A stretch of DNA of 11,041 nucleotides from Puniceicoccales bacterium (GTDB lineage Bacteria; Verrucomicrobiota; Verrucomicrobiia; Opitutales; LL51). The notes beneath the pieces are model-generated. The model worked only from the letters and a program-made list of their open reading frames with translations. It ran no database searches and was not told the origin of the DNA. The stretch lies in the NCBI GenBank assembly GCA_031259665.1, contig JAIRLD010000122.1:1-11041 (forward strand), written 5' to 3'. This document shows, piece by piece, positions 1-5,574 of this stretch. How positions within the stretch are numbered: the first letter of the stretch is position 1; every line of letters starts with the position of its first letter. Made by a program: the position numbers and the translations under genes.

Positions 1-704
1 CAGCCCCCCTCACTGATGACAATCCCGTTGCGCCCGCGGTCGAAAGGCCGACTGACTTTATTGGGATCATCTCCATGACCCAACGCCCCTTGGCTACGAA
101 ACCCAGCAAATATGCCAAAAGTATGAATACTTTCGCTGACACCACCCGCAATGGCTAGGTCCACTTCGTCGAGGCGTAACATCTGGACAGCTTGGATTAA
201 TCCCGCATTCCCAGCTGCACATGCAGCCCCAATGGTATAATGAGGACCGCGAATACCCAATTTAAGATTAATCGTTCCGGCGGGATTATTGGCAATGGTC
301 CGTGGATTATGATGGGGAGGCCAAAATTTCACATCGTAATTGAATTGTCCCAAATTAAAAACTTCGTTCTCCGTCTCGACATTACCGTGCTCCGTAACCC
401 CAACGTAAACGCCAATACGCGCAGTATCGGTTTCATCCAACCGAATACCCGCATCCAATAGGGCTTCCTGAGCACAAAAAATGCCAATAGAGCCCGCCCG
501 CGTACCATTGCGTAACTCCTTTTTGCTTTGATGTTTCAAAGGATCGAAATTACAGATACCAGCTGGTAATTTACCCATATAGCGCACCTCCATTTCCTGG
601 ACACAGGAAATTCCATGGAGCAAGCAGTGGCGAAAATCGGCCAAATTATTCGCATTGGGCGCCGTTAACCCAATACCGGTAATCACAACTCTTTCGCGAT
701 CCAT
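1..704 (-). CDS. Beta-ketoacyl-ACP synthase family protein (N-terminal part, C-terminus outside window)
   Basis: Reading leftward from the ATG at 702-704, about 234 codons stay open to the window edge. The start MDRERVVITGIGL is the typical first strand of the thiolase-fold KAS I/II enzymes, which condense acyl-ACP with malonyl-ACP in fatty-acid or polyketide-type synthesis in the cytosol. The nucleophile region reads GAACAAGNAG, with the likely catalytic Cys at residue 162; FabF/FabB usually have a TACATS-like sequence here, so this is a divergent subfamily. Further on, AGGVSESIH and RPFDRGRNGIVISEGG match the conserved 'RPFDxxRdGfvxgEGA' block. The two catalytic histidines expected in the C-terminal half lie off the window. 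The family is clear; whether it is a housekeeping FabF or a specialised KAS is not. No good ribosome binding site is seen before the ATG. Confidence 0.9.
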   Translation of the reverse strand, partial: MDRERVVITGIGLTAPNANNLADFRHCLLHGISCVQEMEVRYMGKLPAGICNFDPLKHQSKKELRNGTRAGSIGIFCAQEALLDAGIRLDETDTARIGVYVGVTEHGNVETENEVFNLGQFNYDVKFWPPHHNPRTIANNPAGTINLKLGIRGPHYTIGAACAAGNAGLIQAVQMLRLDEVDLAIAGGVSESIHTFGIFAGFRSQGALGHGDDPNKVSRPFDRGRNGIVISEGG

Positions 705-754
705 TGATCAAGGGGTAACGATAACACGAAAAATTGAAAGGAAAATCATTGATC

Positions 755-936
755 CACAACCGAATCGAACGATATCGATTTCCACCCGTCCAATACCGTA
801 TCCGACAAAACTTCCAAGAAACAAAATACCAATGGAATCAGCTCACATACCATTGCGCAACTACCTTTCCACTCTGCTATTTCAAGGGATCGAAATCACA
901 GACACCGGCTAGCAACTTGCCCATATAGCGCACCAT
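755..936 (-). pseudogene. Degenerate partial copy of the adjacent KAS gene
   Basis: Translated leftward from about 933 this region gives VRYMGKLLAGVCDFDPLK, against VRYMGKLPAGICNFDPLK at residues 40-57 of the intact gene just downstream. A stop codon follows directly (LK*QS against LKHQS). After a one-base shift the match resumes as LRNGM*ADSIGI against LRNGTRAGSIGI, then YGIGRVEIDIVRFG against AGIRLDETDTARIG. The copy thus carries at least one frameshift and two stops. It covers roughly residues 40-100 of the parent and fades towards 755; no homology is seen right of 936. It is most likely what remains of a tandem KAS paralogue or a partial duplication. Confidence 0.8.
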
Positions 937-1021
937 AAAAAATGATCATTCATGTCCGCTAAAAATATTATTATTTTTTGTTTGCACTTGTATCCCAAAT
1001 AACCCAATACATTATTTTGTT

Positions 1022-1843
1022 ATGAAAAAATATCCATTAATTACTTTTTACTTATTCTTTGTACCTCTTCTATCAGCTATTTCTGCATCATCCGGTGAAG
1101 CAGTTCAAACGCAAACTCAGGATTGCCATCGACAACCGACATCGGAAGCAATTTATCAGCAATGGTATGATGCCATTCGGCAAGGGGATACCGAGTTAGC
1201 GAAAAGATTATATAACCAATACCAAATTAATGCCAATATCCCTGATCCACGAGACCCCAAGAAATACCCACCTATATTGATTGCAGTTGTGACCAATAAC
1301 AAGGAATTGACTGAGCTTTTCTGTAGAGACAGAACCATTGACTTAGCGGCAAATGATCTCCAAGGTCGTACCATTGTTCATTGGGCTGCTATTAAAAACA
1401 ATTTGCATATCCTCCAAATGATAGGGCCTAGGTGTACCCCTGAGCTACTGAATCTCACGGATCACGATGGATACACGGCCTTAAGGTATGCTGAGCATAA
1501 AAATCACCAGGAAATTGTTAATTTTTTAAGAGCTCATAGAAACCGTGACATCTCAACTCCAAGAGTTCCTGACACCACTTCCAACAGTCATCACCCTGCA
1601 CGTGCAATGCAAATTTCTCACGCAGAACCTCAAACCATTTTTCCCAATAATCAACCTGTGCCCCTAACGCAACTTCCTTCATTAAGATTCCAACGTTCAC
1701 CAAGACTCGCACAAGCCTTCCTTTTCTCAATCTTTGCTGGATTAGCTACCTATAACCGCAGATTGGCATCTATTATATCACTTTTAATGATAGGGGCTTG
1801 CATACTAGGATATTCGAACTTTTTACCACCACTGATTTTCTGA
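1022..1843 (+). CDS. Ankyrin-repeat protein with signal-like N-terminus and C-terminal hydrophobic hairpin
   Basis: 273 residues. Residues 1-24 (MKKYPLITFYLFFVPLLSAI...) look like a Sec signal peptide or anchor, with possible cleavage around LLSAISA. Residues about 43-173 form three to four ankyrin-like repeats: AIRQGDTELAKRL, then PPILIAVVTNNKELTELF, then GRTIVHWAAIKNNLHILQ, then GYTALRYAEHKNHQEIVNFL, the last two being good matches to 'G.TpLh.A...g..eiv..L'. A polar linker follows, then two hydrophobic stretches (about 229-245 and 248-268) separated only by NRR. Ankyrin repeats mediate protein-protein contacts and are common in effectors of intracellular bacteria, but the target here is unknown. 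The closely paired hydrophobic segments recall inclusion-membrane proteins, while the N-terminus argues for Sec export; the sequence does not settle which. No clear ribosome binding site precedes the ATG. Confidence 0.82.
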   Translation: MKKYPLITFYLFFVPLLSAISASSGEAVQTQTQDCHRQPTSEAIYQQWYDAIRQGDTELAKRLYNQYQINANIPDPRDPKKYPPILIAVVTNNKELTELFCRDRTIDLAANDLQGRTIVHWAAIKNNLHILQMIGPRCTPELLNLTDHDGYTALRYAEHKNHQEIVNFLRAHRNRDISTPRVPDTTSNSHHPARAMQISHAEPQTIFPNNQPVPLTQLPSLRFQRSPRLAQAFLFSIFAGLATYNRRLASIISLLMIGACILGYSNFLPPLIF

Positions 1844-1859
1844 GAATCTTGGATATGGG

Positions 1860-1932
1860 TGGAGCCGATCGGTCTCGAACCGACGACCTCCACAATGCCA
1901 TTGTGGCGCTCTACCAACTGAGCTACGACCCC
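1860..1932 (-). tRNA. tRNA-Ala (anticodon GGC)
   Basis: On the minus strand a full cloverleaf of 73 nt can be folded. The acceptor GGGGTCG pairs with CGGCTCC (one G-U and one U-G pair), the D-arm is GCTC...GAGC, the anticodon stem CCACA/TGTGG encloses the loop ATGGCAT, and the T-arm GTCGG/CCGAT carries a TTCGAGA loop. The anticodon at loop positions 34-36 is GGC, reading Ala codon GCC. The discriminator base is A. The next bases are CCC, so the CCA end is not encoded and must be added by the tRNA nucleotidyltransferase. Confidence 0.95.
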
Positions 1933-2054
1933 CAATGAATTTGTTTTATGGTATTTTTTCACCGGGAATCAAGTAAGAAGTATACCCCGCCAAAACAATG
2001 AAAACTTTTTTGAAAAATTAAATTTCCATTTGTCTTTTGCGAAATTTTGTTATT

Positions 2055-2576
2055 ATGAGAATCATGAGTATTACACCAACTCAATTCAACAGTTTTGCGG
2101 AGGCCTTCGATGTAATCGCTGATGTTCGAGACCATGCCTGTAAAGAGCGCACTGAACAAAAATTAACCATAACGGTTGCCAACAAAACTTACGACATTAA
2201 AGCCGAAACAACCATCAAATATCGCAAAGGACAAGGCATTCGAAATTGGCTAAGAAAAAAATGTGGCATAAAAGAGACAGCTATAAGTATTATGGAAAGA
2301 CGAAAAGTCAGACAAGTCGGGCAAGATCTCGCATTCGGACAGATTGTTCAACTGGATTTTGGAACTGCGGAAACGATATCCATTAAATGTATATTCAACA
2401 AAGGTAAGGGCCTAAAAGCTGAACTGCGGAAATTAGACAAAAAATTAAACTTACAATCAAAACCGACTGCCCGGCAATCTCCAACACAACGGAAAGTTGA
2501 AGGAAACATAGTAGAAGAATTAAAAAAACGATCGGAAAGGCAACAGAAACCGCCATCACCTCCGACCGCATCATAG
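2055..2576 (+). CDS. Unknown basic protein with Pro-rich C-terminal tail
   Basis: About 170-173 residues, starting at the ATG at 2055 or, equally likely, the ATG at 2064 (MSITPTQFNSF). A TTG at 2037 is in frame but less likely. No recognised family. The first 120 residues look like a small alpha/beta domain with many Lys and Arg residues (IRNWLRKKCGIKET, MERRKVRQVG). The tail holds a short helix-like motif, NIVEELKKRSERQ, followed by KPPSPPTAS. The architecture, a compact basic domain followed by a Pro-rich tail with a 'V/I-x-x-E-L-K-x-R' helix, resembles that of the gene at 3026, and the two may be distant paralogues. Frame traces beyond the stop suggest the tail was once longer. A T3SS substrate is possible from context only. 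No Shine-Dalgarno sequence is evident. Confidence 0.65.
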   Translation: MRIMSITPTQFNSFAEAFDVIADVRDHACKERTEQKLTITVANKTYDIKAETTIKYRKGQGIRNWLRKKCGIKETAISIMERRKVRQVGQDLAFGQIVQLDFGTAETISIKCIFNKGKGLKAELRKLDKKLNLQSKPTARQSPTQRKVEGNIVEELKKRSERQQKPPSPPTAS

Positions 2577-2759
2577 GTACTCCACAAACTCCGACAACTA
2601 AAAGGTCAAGGGACGAAAATATCATGAATGACCTCAAAACAAACATTCCTACCTTCCAAGCTATACAGGACATCGCAGGTTAATCCGGAAGAATACCAAA
2701 AAATGTGCCAAGAAATGGAAAAACAATACAAAGCACTGATGAATCCACCACGACCCTAG
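2564..2759 (+). pseudogene. Possible frameshifted C-terminal extension of the preceding gene
   Basis: Overlapping the stop at 2574-2576, the frame one base back reads GTPQTPTTKRSRDENIMNDL, then continues KTNIPTFQAIQDIAG to a stop at 2681. The segment DENIMNDLKT resembles the upstream tail motif GNIVEELKKR and the motif RGVLDELKER of the gene at 3026. From 2676 the original frame opens again as QVNPEEYQKMCQEMEKQY and ends at 2757-2759. Two compensating frameshifts would give one protein about 60 residues longer with a second copy of the motif. The reading depends on short, low-complexity peptides, so chance is a real alternative. Confidence 0.35.
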
Positions 2760-2832
2760 AGCTATCCAGTAACATCACACTTACCCTACAACCCATTACG
2801 GAATTCCTTGGAAAGTAAAGAGTTTTTTATTT

Positions 2833-2909
2833 TGGCGCGCCTCGCAGGATTCGAACTTGCAACCTTCTGATCCGTAGTCAGATGCTCTATCCAATTGAGC
2901 TAGAGGCGC
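2833..2909 (-). tRNA. tRNA-Arg (anticodon ACG)
   Basis: A 77-nt minus-strand cloverleaf including an encoded 3' CCA. The acceptor GCGCCTC pairs fully with GAGGCGC and the discriminator is G. The D-arm is GCTC...GAGC. The anticodon stem TCTGA/TCAGA encloses CTACGGA, giving anticodon ACG, which is normally deaminated to ICG by TadA to read CGU/CGC/CGA. The T-arm is GCAAG-TTCGAAT-CCTGC, with an A-C mismatch at pair 52:62. Unlike the nearby tRNA-Ala, CCA is genome-encoded here. Confidence 0.95.
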
Positions 2910-3025
2910 CTAAGTGCTTCATTTTGAAACCAAAAAATGAATTGCAAGCCATTTTACTCATAAATTAGCATGATAAAAATAATATTTTTGTTTTACAATT
3001 TCGCAGAACTGATTACGATTCAACC

Positions 3026-3727
3026 ATGGATGCCATTAATAGTTTAGCTCGTGATATATATAATTTCACGCAGGGTGTTAAAAAGGGAAACATCCAGGAA
3101 GGTGTACCCTTCCTTTCCCATGCCAATGGAAAAGCCTACATCATAGTAGCAGAAAAGGAGAAGAAACACACCTTTCTCCGTTTCTTGAATAAAACAAAAA
3201 TAAATGTCTATGAAGCCGGCGGGAAAGCCACTCAAAAAGAGCGCCCCCTTGGGAGTCCCAAGGAAGCGGTAGCAAAAGGCTTACTGAGCATACATAGCGA
3301 AAACAATAAAGATCTTTTTTATACGGTTTCTACCGAAGGAGCAAAGTTGCGCATGGAATTTGAAGCCAAGCAGCTTTCTAATGAAGAAGCTATCGGATCA
3401 AGATTACGAGAAAGTATTCCAGAGTTCGCCAAGGGGGAAGCGTCAAGCCCGGAAAAAAGCGTTACGGTACCACAGGAAAACCCGAAACCTAAAAATCGTC
3501 CACCCGTAACATTCCTCGATGAGCCACCTGCTACTCCTCCCCCAACGGTAACATCCACTCCCAGAGAATTAGATCCGCTCGACATACAAACTGACGAATC
3601 GCGACGAGGTGTATTGGACGAACTCAAAGAACGCTTAGGGAAACAAACATCAGAGGGACTCAAGCGACACTTAGGAGGACAATCACAGCCCAAGCCACCA
3701 GCAGCAGAGCCACAACCAGCGGAATGA
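3026..3727 (+). CDS. Unknown protein with globular N-terminus and Pro-rich C-terminal tail
   Basis: 233 residues starting at the ATG MDAINSLARDIYNFTQ. No recognised family. Residues 1-125 look like a folded alpha/beta domain (KAYIIVAEKEKKHTFLRFLN, then KINVYEAGGK, then LFYTVSTEGAKLRMEFEAK). Residues about 138-190 are Pro/Thr-rich and likely disordered (PQENPKPKNRPPVTFLDEPP, PPPTVTSTPRELDP). Near residue 192 a helix-like motif RRGVLDELKERLGKQ leads to EGLKRHLGG and a final Pro/Glu tail. The leucine-rich helix followed by a basic LK pair vaguely recalls actin-binding WH2 motifs, but the match is weak. There is no signal peptide or membrane segment. Proximity to T3SS genes and the disordered tail make a secreted effector conceivable, unproven. 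No clear ribosome binding site. Confidence 0.7.
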   Translation: MDAINSLARDIYNFTQGVKKGNIQEGVPFLSHANGKAYIIVAEKEKKHTFLRFLNKTKINVYEAGGKATQKERPLGSPKEAVAKGLLSIHSENNKDLFYTVSTEGAKLRMEFEAKQLSNEEAIGSRLRESIPEFAKGEASSPEKSVTVPQENPKPKNRPPVTFLDEPPATPPPTVTSTPRELDPLDIQTDESRRGVLDELKERLGKQTSEGLKRHLGGQSQPKPPAAEPQPAE

Positions 3728-3761
3728 AGGCTAAATCAACTCTATCCAAATTACCCGATTG

Positions 3762-3785
3762 AAAAAACTTCATTACGTTTTTTTT
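3762..3785 (+). terminator. Weak A/T-rich inverted repeat after the gene at 3026
   Basis: AAAAAAC (3762-3768) is the exact complement of GTTTTTT (from 3777), with an 8-base loop and one or two further T residues. It lies 35 bases after the stop at 3725-3727 and could end that transcript, but a stem with a single G-C pair is weak. Confidence 0.3.
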
Positions 3786-3979
3786 AATCCATTCCCTGGC
3801 TTTTGCACGCAATTATTGCTACTTCACATCCACAATATAAACATAATCAATGTAACCAAAATTCCGGTAAAATTTCCAGGGATTTTGGCTTTATTAATAT
3901 CTCTACATGCCTTGATTCGCTTCGCCCACTGCCTTCGATACCATTCGATCCGAAAATAAAACCCTAGGCAACGGATAAC

Positions 3980-4003
3980 AAAAAGACCCAGGAAAAATCC
4001 TGG
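3980..4003 (-). terminator. Intrinsic terminator of the sctD-sctI operon
   Basis: On the minus strand a perfect 6-bp stem CCAGGA/TCCTGG with a TTTT loop is followed by GTC and a run of five T. It lies 30 bases past the sctI stop codon and points the right way for the leftward T3SS operon. It suggests that the transcript ends here, with no sctN or other T3SS gene following sctI. Confidence 0.7.
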
Positions 4004-4032
4004 ATCCATCTTCCTTTTTCGCAAATTTGATC

Positions 4033-4497
4033 CTATCCCTGATTGCGGAATAACGTCTGCGCACCTTGACTCGTCTTGTCCGCTACCTTCGATGAAAGTT
4101 CGTTCAAATAAGCCAGTTGCATCACATCCACTTGCATCTTCAGAAGATCCCCACTCGAAAGATCCTCCTTCTTGCTTGCAAACGCTTCAACATTGTGTTG
4201 AATCTCCATAAATTTGTCACGCACACTTTGGATCGAACTTACAACACCGTGGCTCGGTGTATTCAATCGCAATGGCTCTATGAGTCGACGTCTTCTGCGA
4301 CCACCTCTTAGAACACCACCGAGGTTGGGTAACGTAACGCCCCCATTCACCATCGCTTGGAATTCACCGGCAACGCCTGCCCTAAATGGAGGAATAACCC
4401 CCTCAATCATCGTCCCAACGGAAATTCCTCCGACGTTTGCTGCCTGTCGCGCTAGTACACCACCTATCCTCTCCGTTGCTGCTACTTCTATTGCCAT
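4033..4497 (-). CDS. sctI: T3SS inner rod protein SctI
   Basis: 154 residues. SctI (YscI/PrgJ type) polymerises at the base of the needle, anchors it in the basal body and takes part in substrate switching. The evidence is the C-terminal helix, residues about 115-152 (SGDLLKMQVDVMQLAYLNEL, then SSKVADKTSQGAQTLFRNQG), which matches the family pattern 'LL.mQ....y..EL.sKva.k..q....L...Q'. The N-terminal half is Gly- and Ala-rich with a run of arginines (GGRRRRRL, about 66-72), unusual for the family. The strong ribosome binding site AAGGAAGGGAA lies inside the last codons of sctG, and the ATG begins one base after the sctG stop, so translation is probably coupled. YscH/YopR, found between G and I in Yersinia, is absent. 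A terminator follows. Confidence 0.82.
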   Translation of the reverse strand: MAIEVAATERIGGVLARQAANVGGISVGTMIEGVIPPFRAGVAGEFQAMVNGGVTLPNLGGVLRGGRRRRRLIEPLRLNTPSHGVVSSIQSVRDKFMEIQHNVEAFASKKEDLSSGDLLKMQVDVMQLAYLNELSSKVADKTSQGAQTLFRNQG

Positions 4498-4498
4498 T

Positions 4499-4912
4499 TT
4501 ATTTCCCTTCCTTAATAATGCTTTCCGCTAATCGGTATGCATCTTTATCTTCTCCATTGTCCATAATACCCAATAAAATCATATCACTTTCGCCTCTACG
4601 TCCCACCTGATACAGCAGCAGACCATAAAAAACCTGCGCCATCTCACTCTTGGGATTGATTTTTAATGCTCTCTCAATCAATAGGTGTGATGCTTCGACA
4701 TATTCTCCAAAAACCATCCGCATAAAAGAATAAGCAACAAAGGGTAACTCCTGTTTGGGACGTGCCGCAATAACACTTTCGAATATATTTTCGGCATCCC
4801 GCTTTCGCCCACTCCCCGTCGATACATAACCGATATCGATGAGTAAGCGAATTATTTCAGTAGGCACCTCTGCCTCGTCGAAATCCGTACTTTGATGGAA
4901 CGTAAAGGGCAT
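4499..4912 (-). CDS. sctG: T3SS needle chaperone SctG (TPR-type, YscG/CdsG-like)
   Basis: 137 residues, all-helical and TPR-like: RKRDAENIFESVIAARPKQE, then EASHLLIERALKINPKSEMA, then VFYGLLLYQVGRRGESDMIL. The segment ALKINPKSEMAQVFYGLLLY is a classic TPR junction. In Ysc-type systems SctG and SctE form a cytosolic heterodimer that holds the needle subunit SctF monomeric until secretion. The position directly after sctF and before sctI is the same as in Yersinia and Chlamydia and supports the name more than sequence alone does. The gap to sctF is 6 bases and no separate ribosome binding site is seen, which suggests coupling to sctF. Confidence 0.8.
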   Translation of the reverse strand: MPFTFHQSTDFDEAEVPTEIIRLLIDIGYVSTGSGRKRDAENIFESVIAARPKQELPFVAYSFMRMVFGEYVEASHLLIERALKINPKSEMAQVFYGLLLYQVGRRGESDMILLGIMDNGEDKDAYRLAESIIKEGK

Positions 4913-4918
4913 AATTAA

Positions 4919-5233
4919 TCAACGAACATTCTGTACAATTTTCGTTAACGTATCACCAACCGTACGGATGATACCCGTTGACGTCGAAGCAACCGTTCCC
5001 CAGGTCTGTACCATCGCCTGTAAACGCAACAGTGTTCCCTGGTCGATATCCGACGCCGCACTCCCTTCAATACATTTAATTGTATCCGCAAGACCTTTTT
5101 CATAGGCCGTCATGTAACTCGCTAAAACGATATACATATTGAAGATACTTAACTTACCTGTAGGAGCTCCAAGATCTGGAAGGGATTCTTTTCCAGGCTC
5201 GAATCCCAAACTTGTTGGATTTGACCATGCCAT
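4919..5233 (-). CDS. sctF: T3SS needle filament protein SctF
   Basis: 104 residues. The C-terminal part from about residue 64 (DQGTLLRLQAMVQTWGTVAS, then TSTGIIRTVGDTLTKIVQNV) matches the needle-subunit pattern of YscF, where a helix with 'LL.LQ...nkWs' is followed by 'st.vr.......iiq.f'. SctF polymerises into the extracellular needle. At 104 residues it is about 20 longer than the usual 80-85, the extra length being a Gly/Pro-containing N-terminus (MAWSNPTSLGFEPGKESLPD). It has its own strong ribosome binding site (AAAGGA, complement of 5240-5245, 6 bases before the ATG) and a probable own promoter in the 94-base gap behind sctE, consistent with a need for many copies. Confidence 0.85.
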   Translation of the reverse strand: MAWSNPTSLGFEPGKESLPDLGAPTGKLSIFNMYIVLASYMTAYEKGLADTIKCIEGSAASDIDQGTLLRLQAMVQTWGTVASTSTGIIRTVGDTLTKIVQNVR

Positions 5234-5281
5234 ATTTTTTCCTTTCTTTTAATTGTTAGTAATTCATTTACTACGAGTACT

Positions 5282-5309
5282 AAAATATACAAAAAGATTA
5301 TAAGGTCAA
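5282..5309 (-). promoter_or_regulatory. Probable sigma-70 promoter for sctF-sctG-sctI
   Basis: In the 94-base A/T-rich gap between sctE and sctF the minus strand has TTGACC (complement of 5304-5309), a 16-base spacer and TATTTT (complement of 5282-5287). It matches 5/6 and 4/6 consensus bases. It would start the needle transcript about 40 bases before the sctF ATG, allowing higher needle output than from the sctD promoter alone. Confidence 0.5.
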
Positions 5310-5327
5310 TAAGTTTTTTTTATGCTT

Positions 5328-5549
5328 TTATTTGAAATTAATAATCGTATCTTTCGCACTCTCGAGCGCTTGCTTTAATTTATTAAAAATATCGAATCCG
5401 CGGGGATCTAATCCACTGTTTATGCGCGATTTAACGAATTGCTGATACTCTGCTAATTTTCTAAGTAACTCTTGGCGATAGCTGCCATCCTTATCGTCGA
5501 GTAACTTTCGCTCCATTTCGATTAACGTTATGCGTTCTTTTTTCCCCAT
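5328..5549 (-). CDS. sctE: T3SS needle co-chaperone SctE (YscE/PscE-like)
   Basis: 73 residues, predicted all-helical. ELLRKLAEYQQFVKSRINSG, then LDPRGFDIFNKLKQALESAK, then DTIINF fits the small YscE/PscE family (about 66-70 residues), which has a helix, a Gly-containing turn ('rG..p..f') and a second helix with 'ALE.A..I'. Family members pair with SctG to keep the needle protein soluble in the cytosol. Its location between sctD and sctF is the conserved place. The gap to sctD is 25 bases, so it is probably co-transcribed with sctD. Confidence 0.78.
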   Translation of the reverse strand: MGKKERITLIEMERKLLDDKDGSYRQELLRKLAEYQQFVKSRINSGLDPRGFDIFNKLKQALESAKDTIINFK

Positions 5550-5574
5550 TTTTCCAGCTCTCGCTACAAATACC

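Larger units (their letters stand above)
3728..4032. other. Intergenic stretch without a convincing gene
   Basis: About 300 bases between two converging transcription units. It holds the terminator of the leftward T3SS operon (3980-4003) and an A/T-rich inverted repeat near the end of the rightward gene (3762-3785). Short open frames exist on both strands, but they overlap each other or run through the terminator. No RNA gene or repeat was recognised. Confidence 0.6.

Noticed and set aside
240..912. Short plus-strand frames across the KAS region
   Set aside because: Shadows of the minus-strand KAS gene and its pseudogene copy, which show clear family similarity.
1860..2909. Genomic island bounded by the two tRNA genes
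   Set aside because: No integrase, no repeat of a tRNA 3' end and no direct repeats were found at either side.
3319..3693. 124-residue minus-strand frame
   Set aside because: Antisense to the better supported gene at 3026; its Ser/Gly-rich translation is the complement of Pro/Thr codons.
3759..3959. 66-residue plus-strand frame after the gene at 3026
   Set aside because: Overlaps the opposite frame, lacks a ribosome binding site and has the look of A/T-rich chance sequence.
3824..4024. 66-residue minus-strand frame (TTG start) with a hydrophobic C-terminus after sctI
   Set aside because: The intrinsic terminator at 3980-4003 lies within its first codons, and its complement strand is equally open. 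No good start signal.
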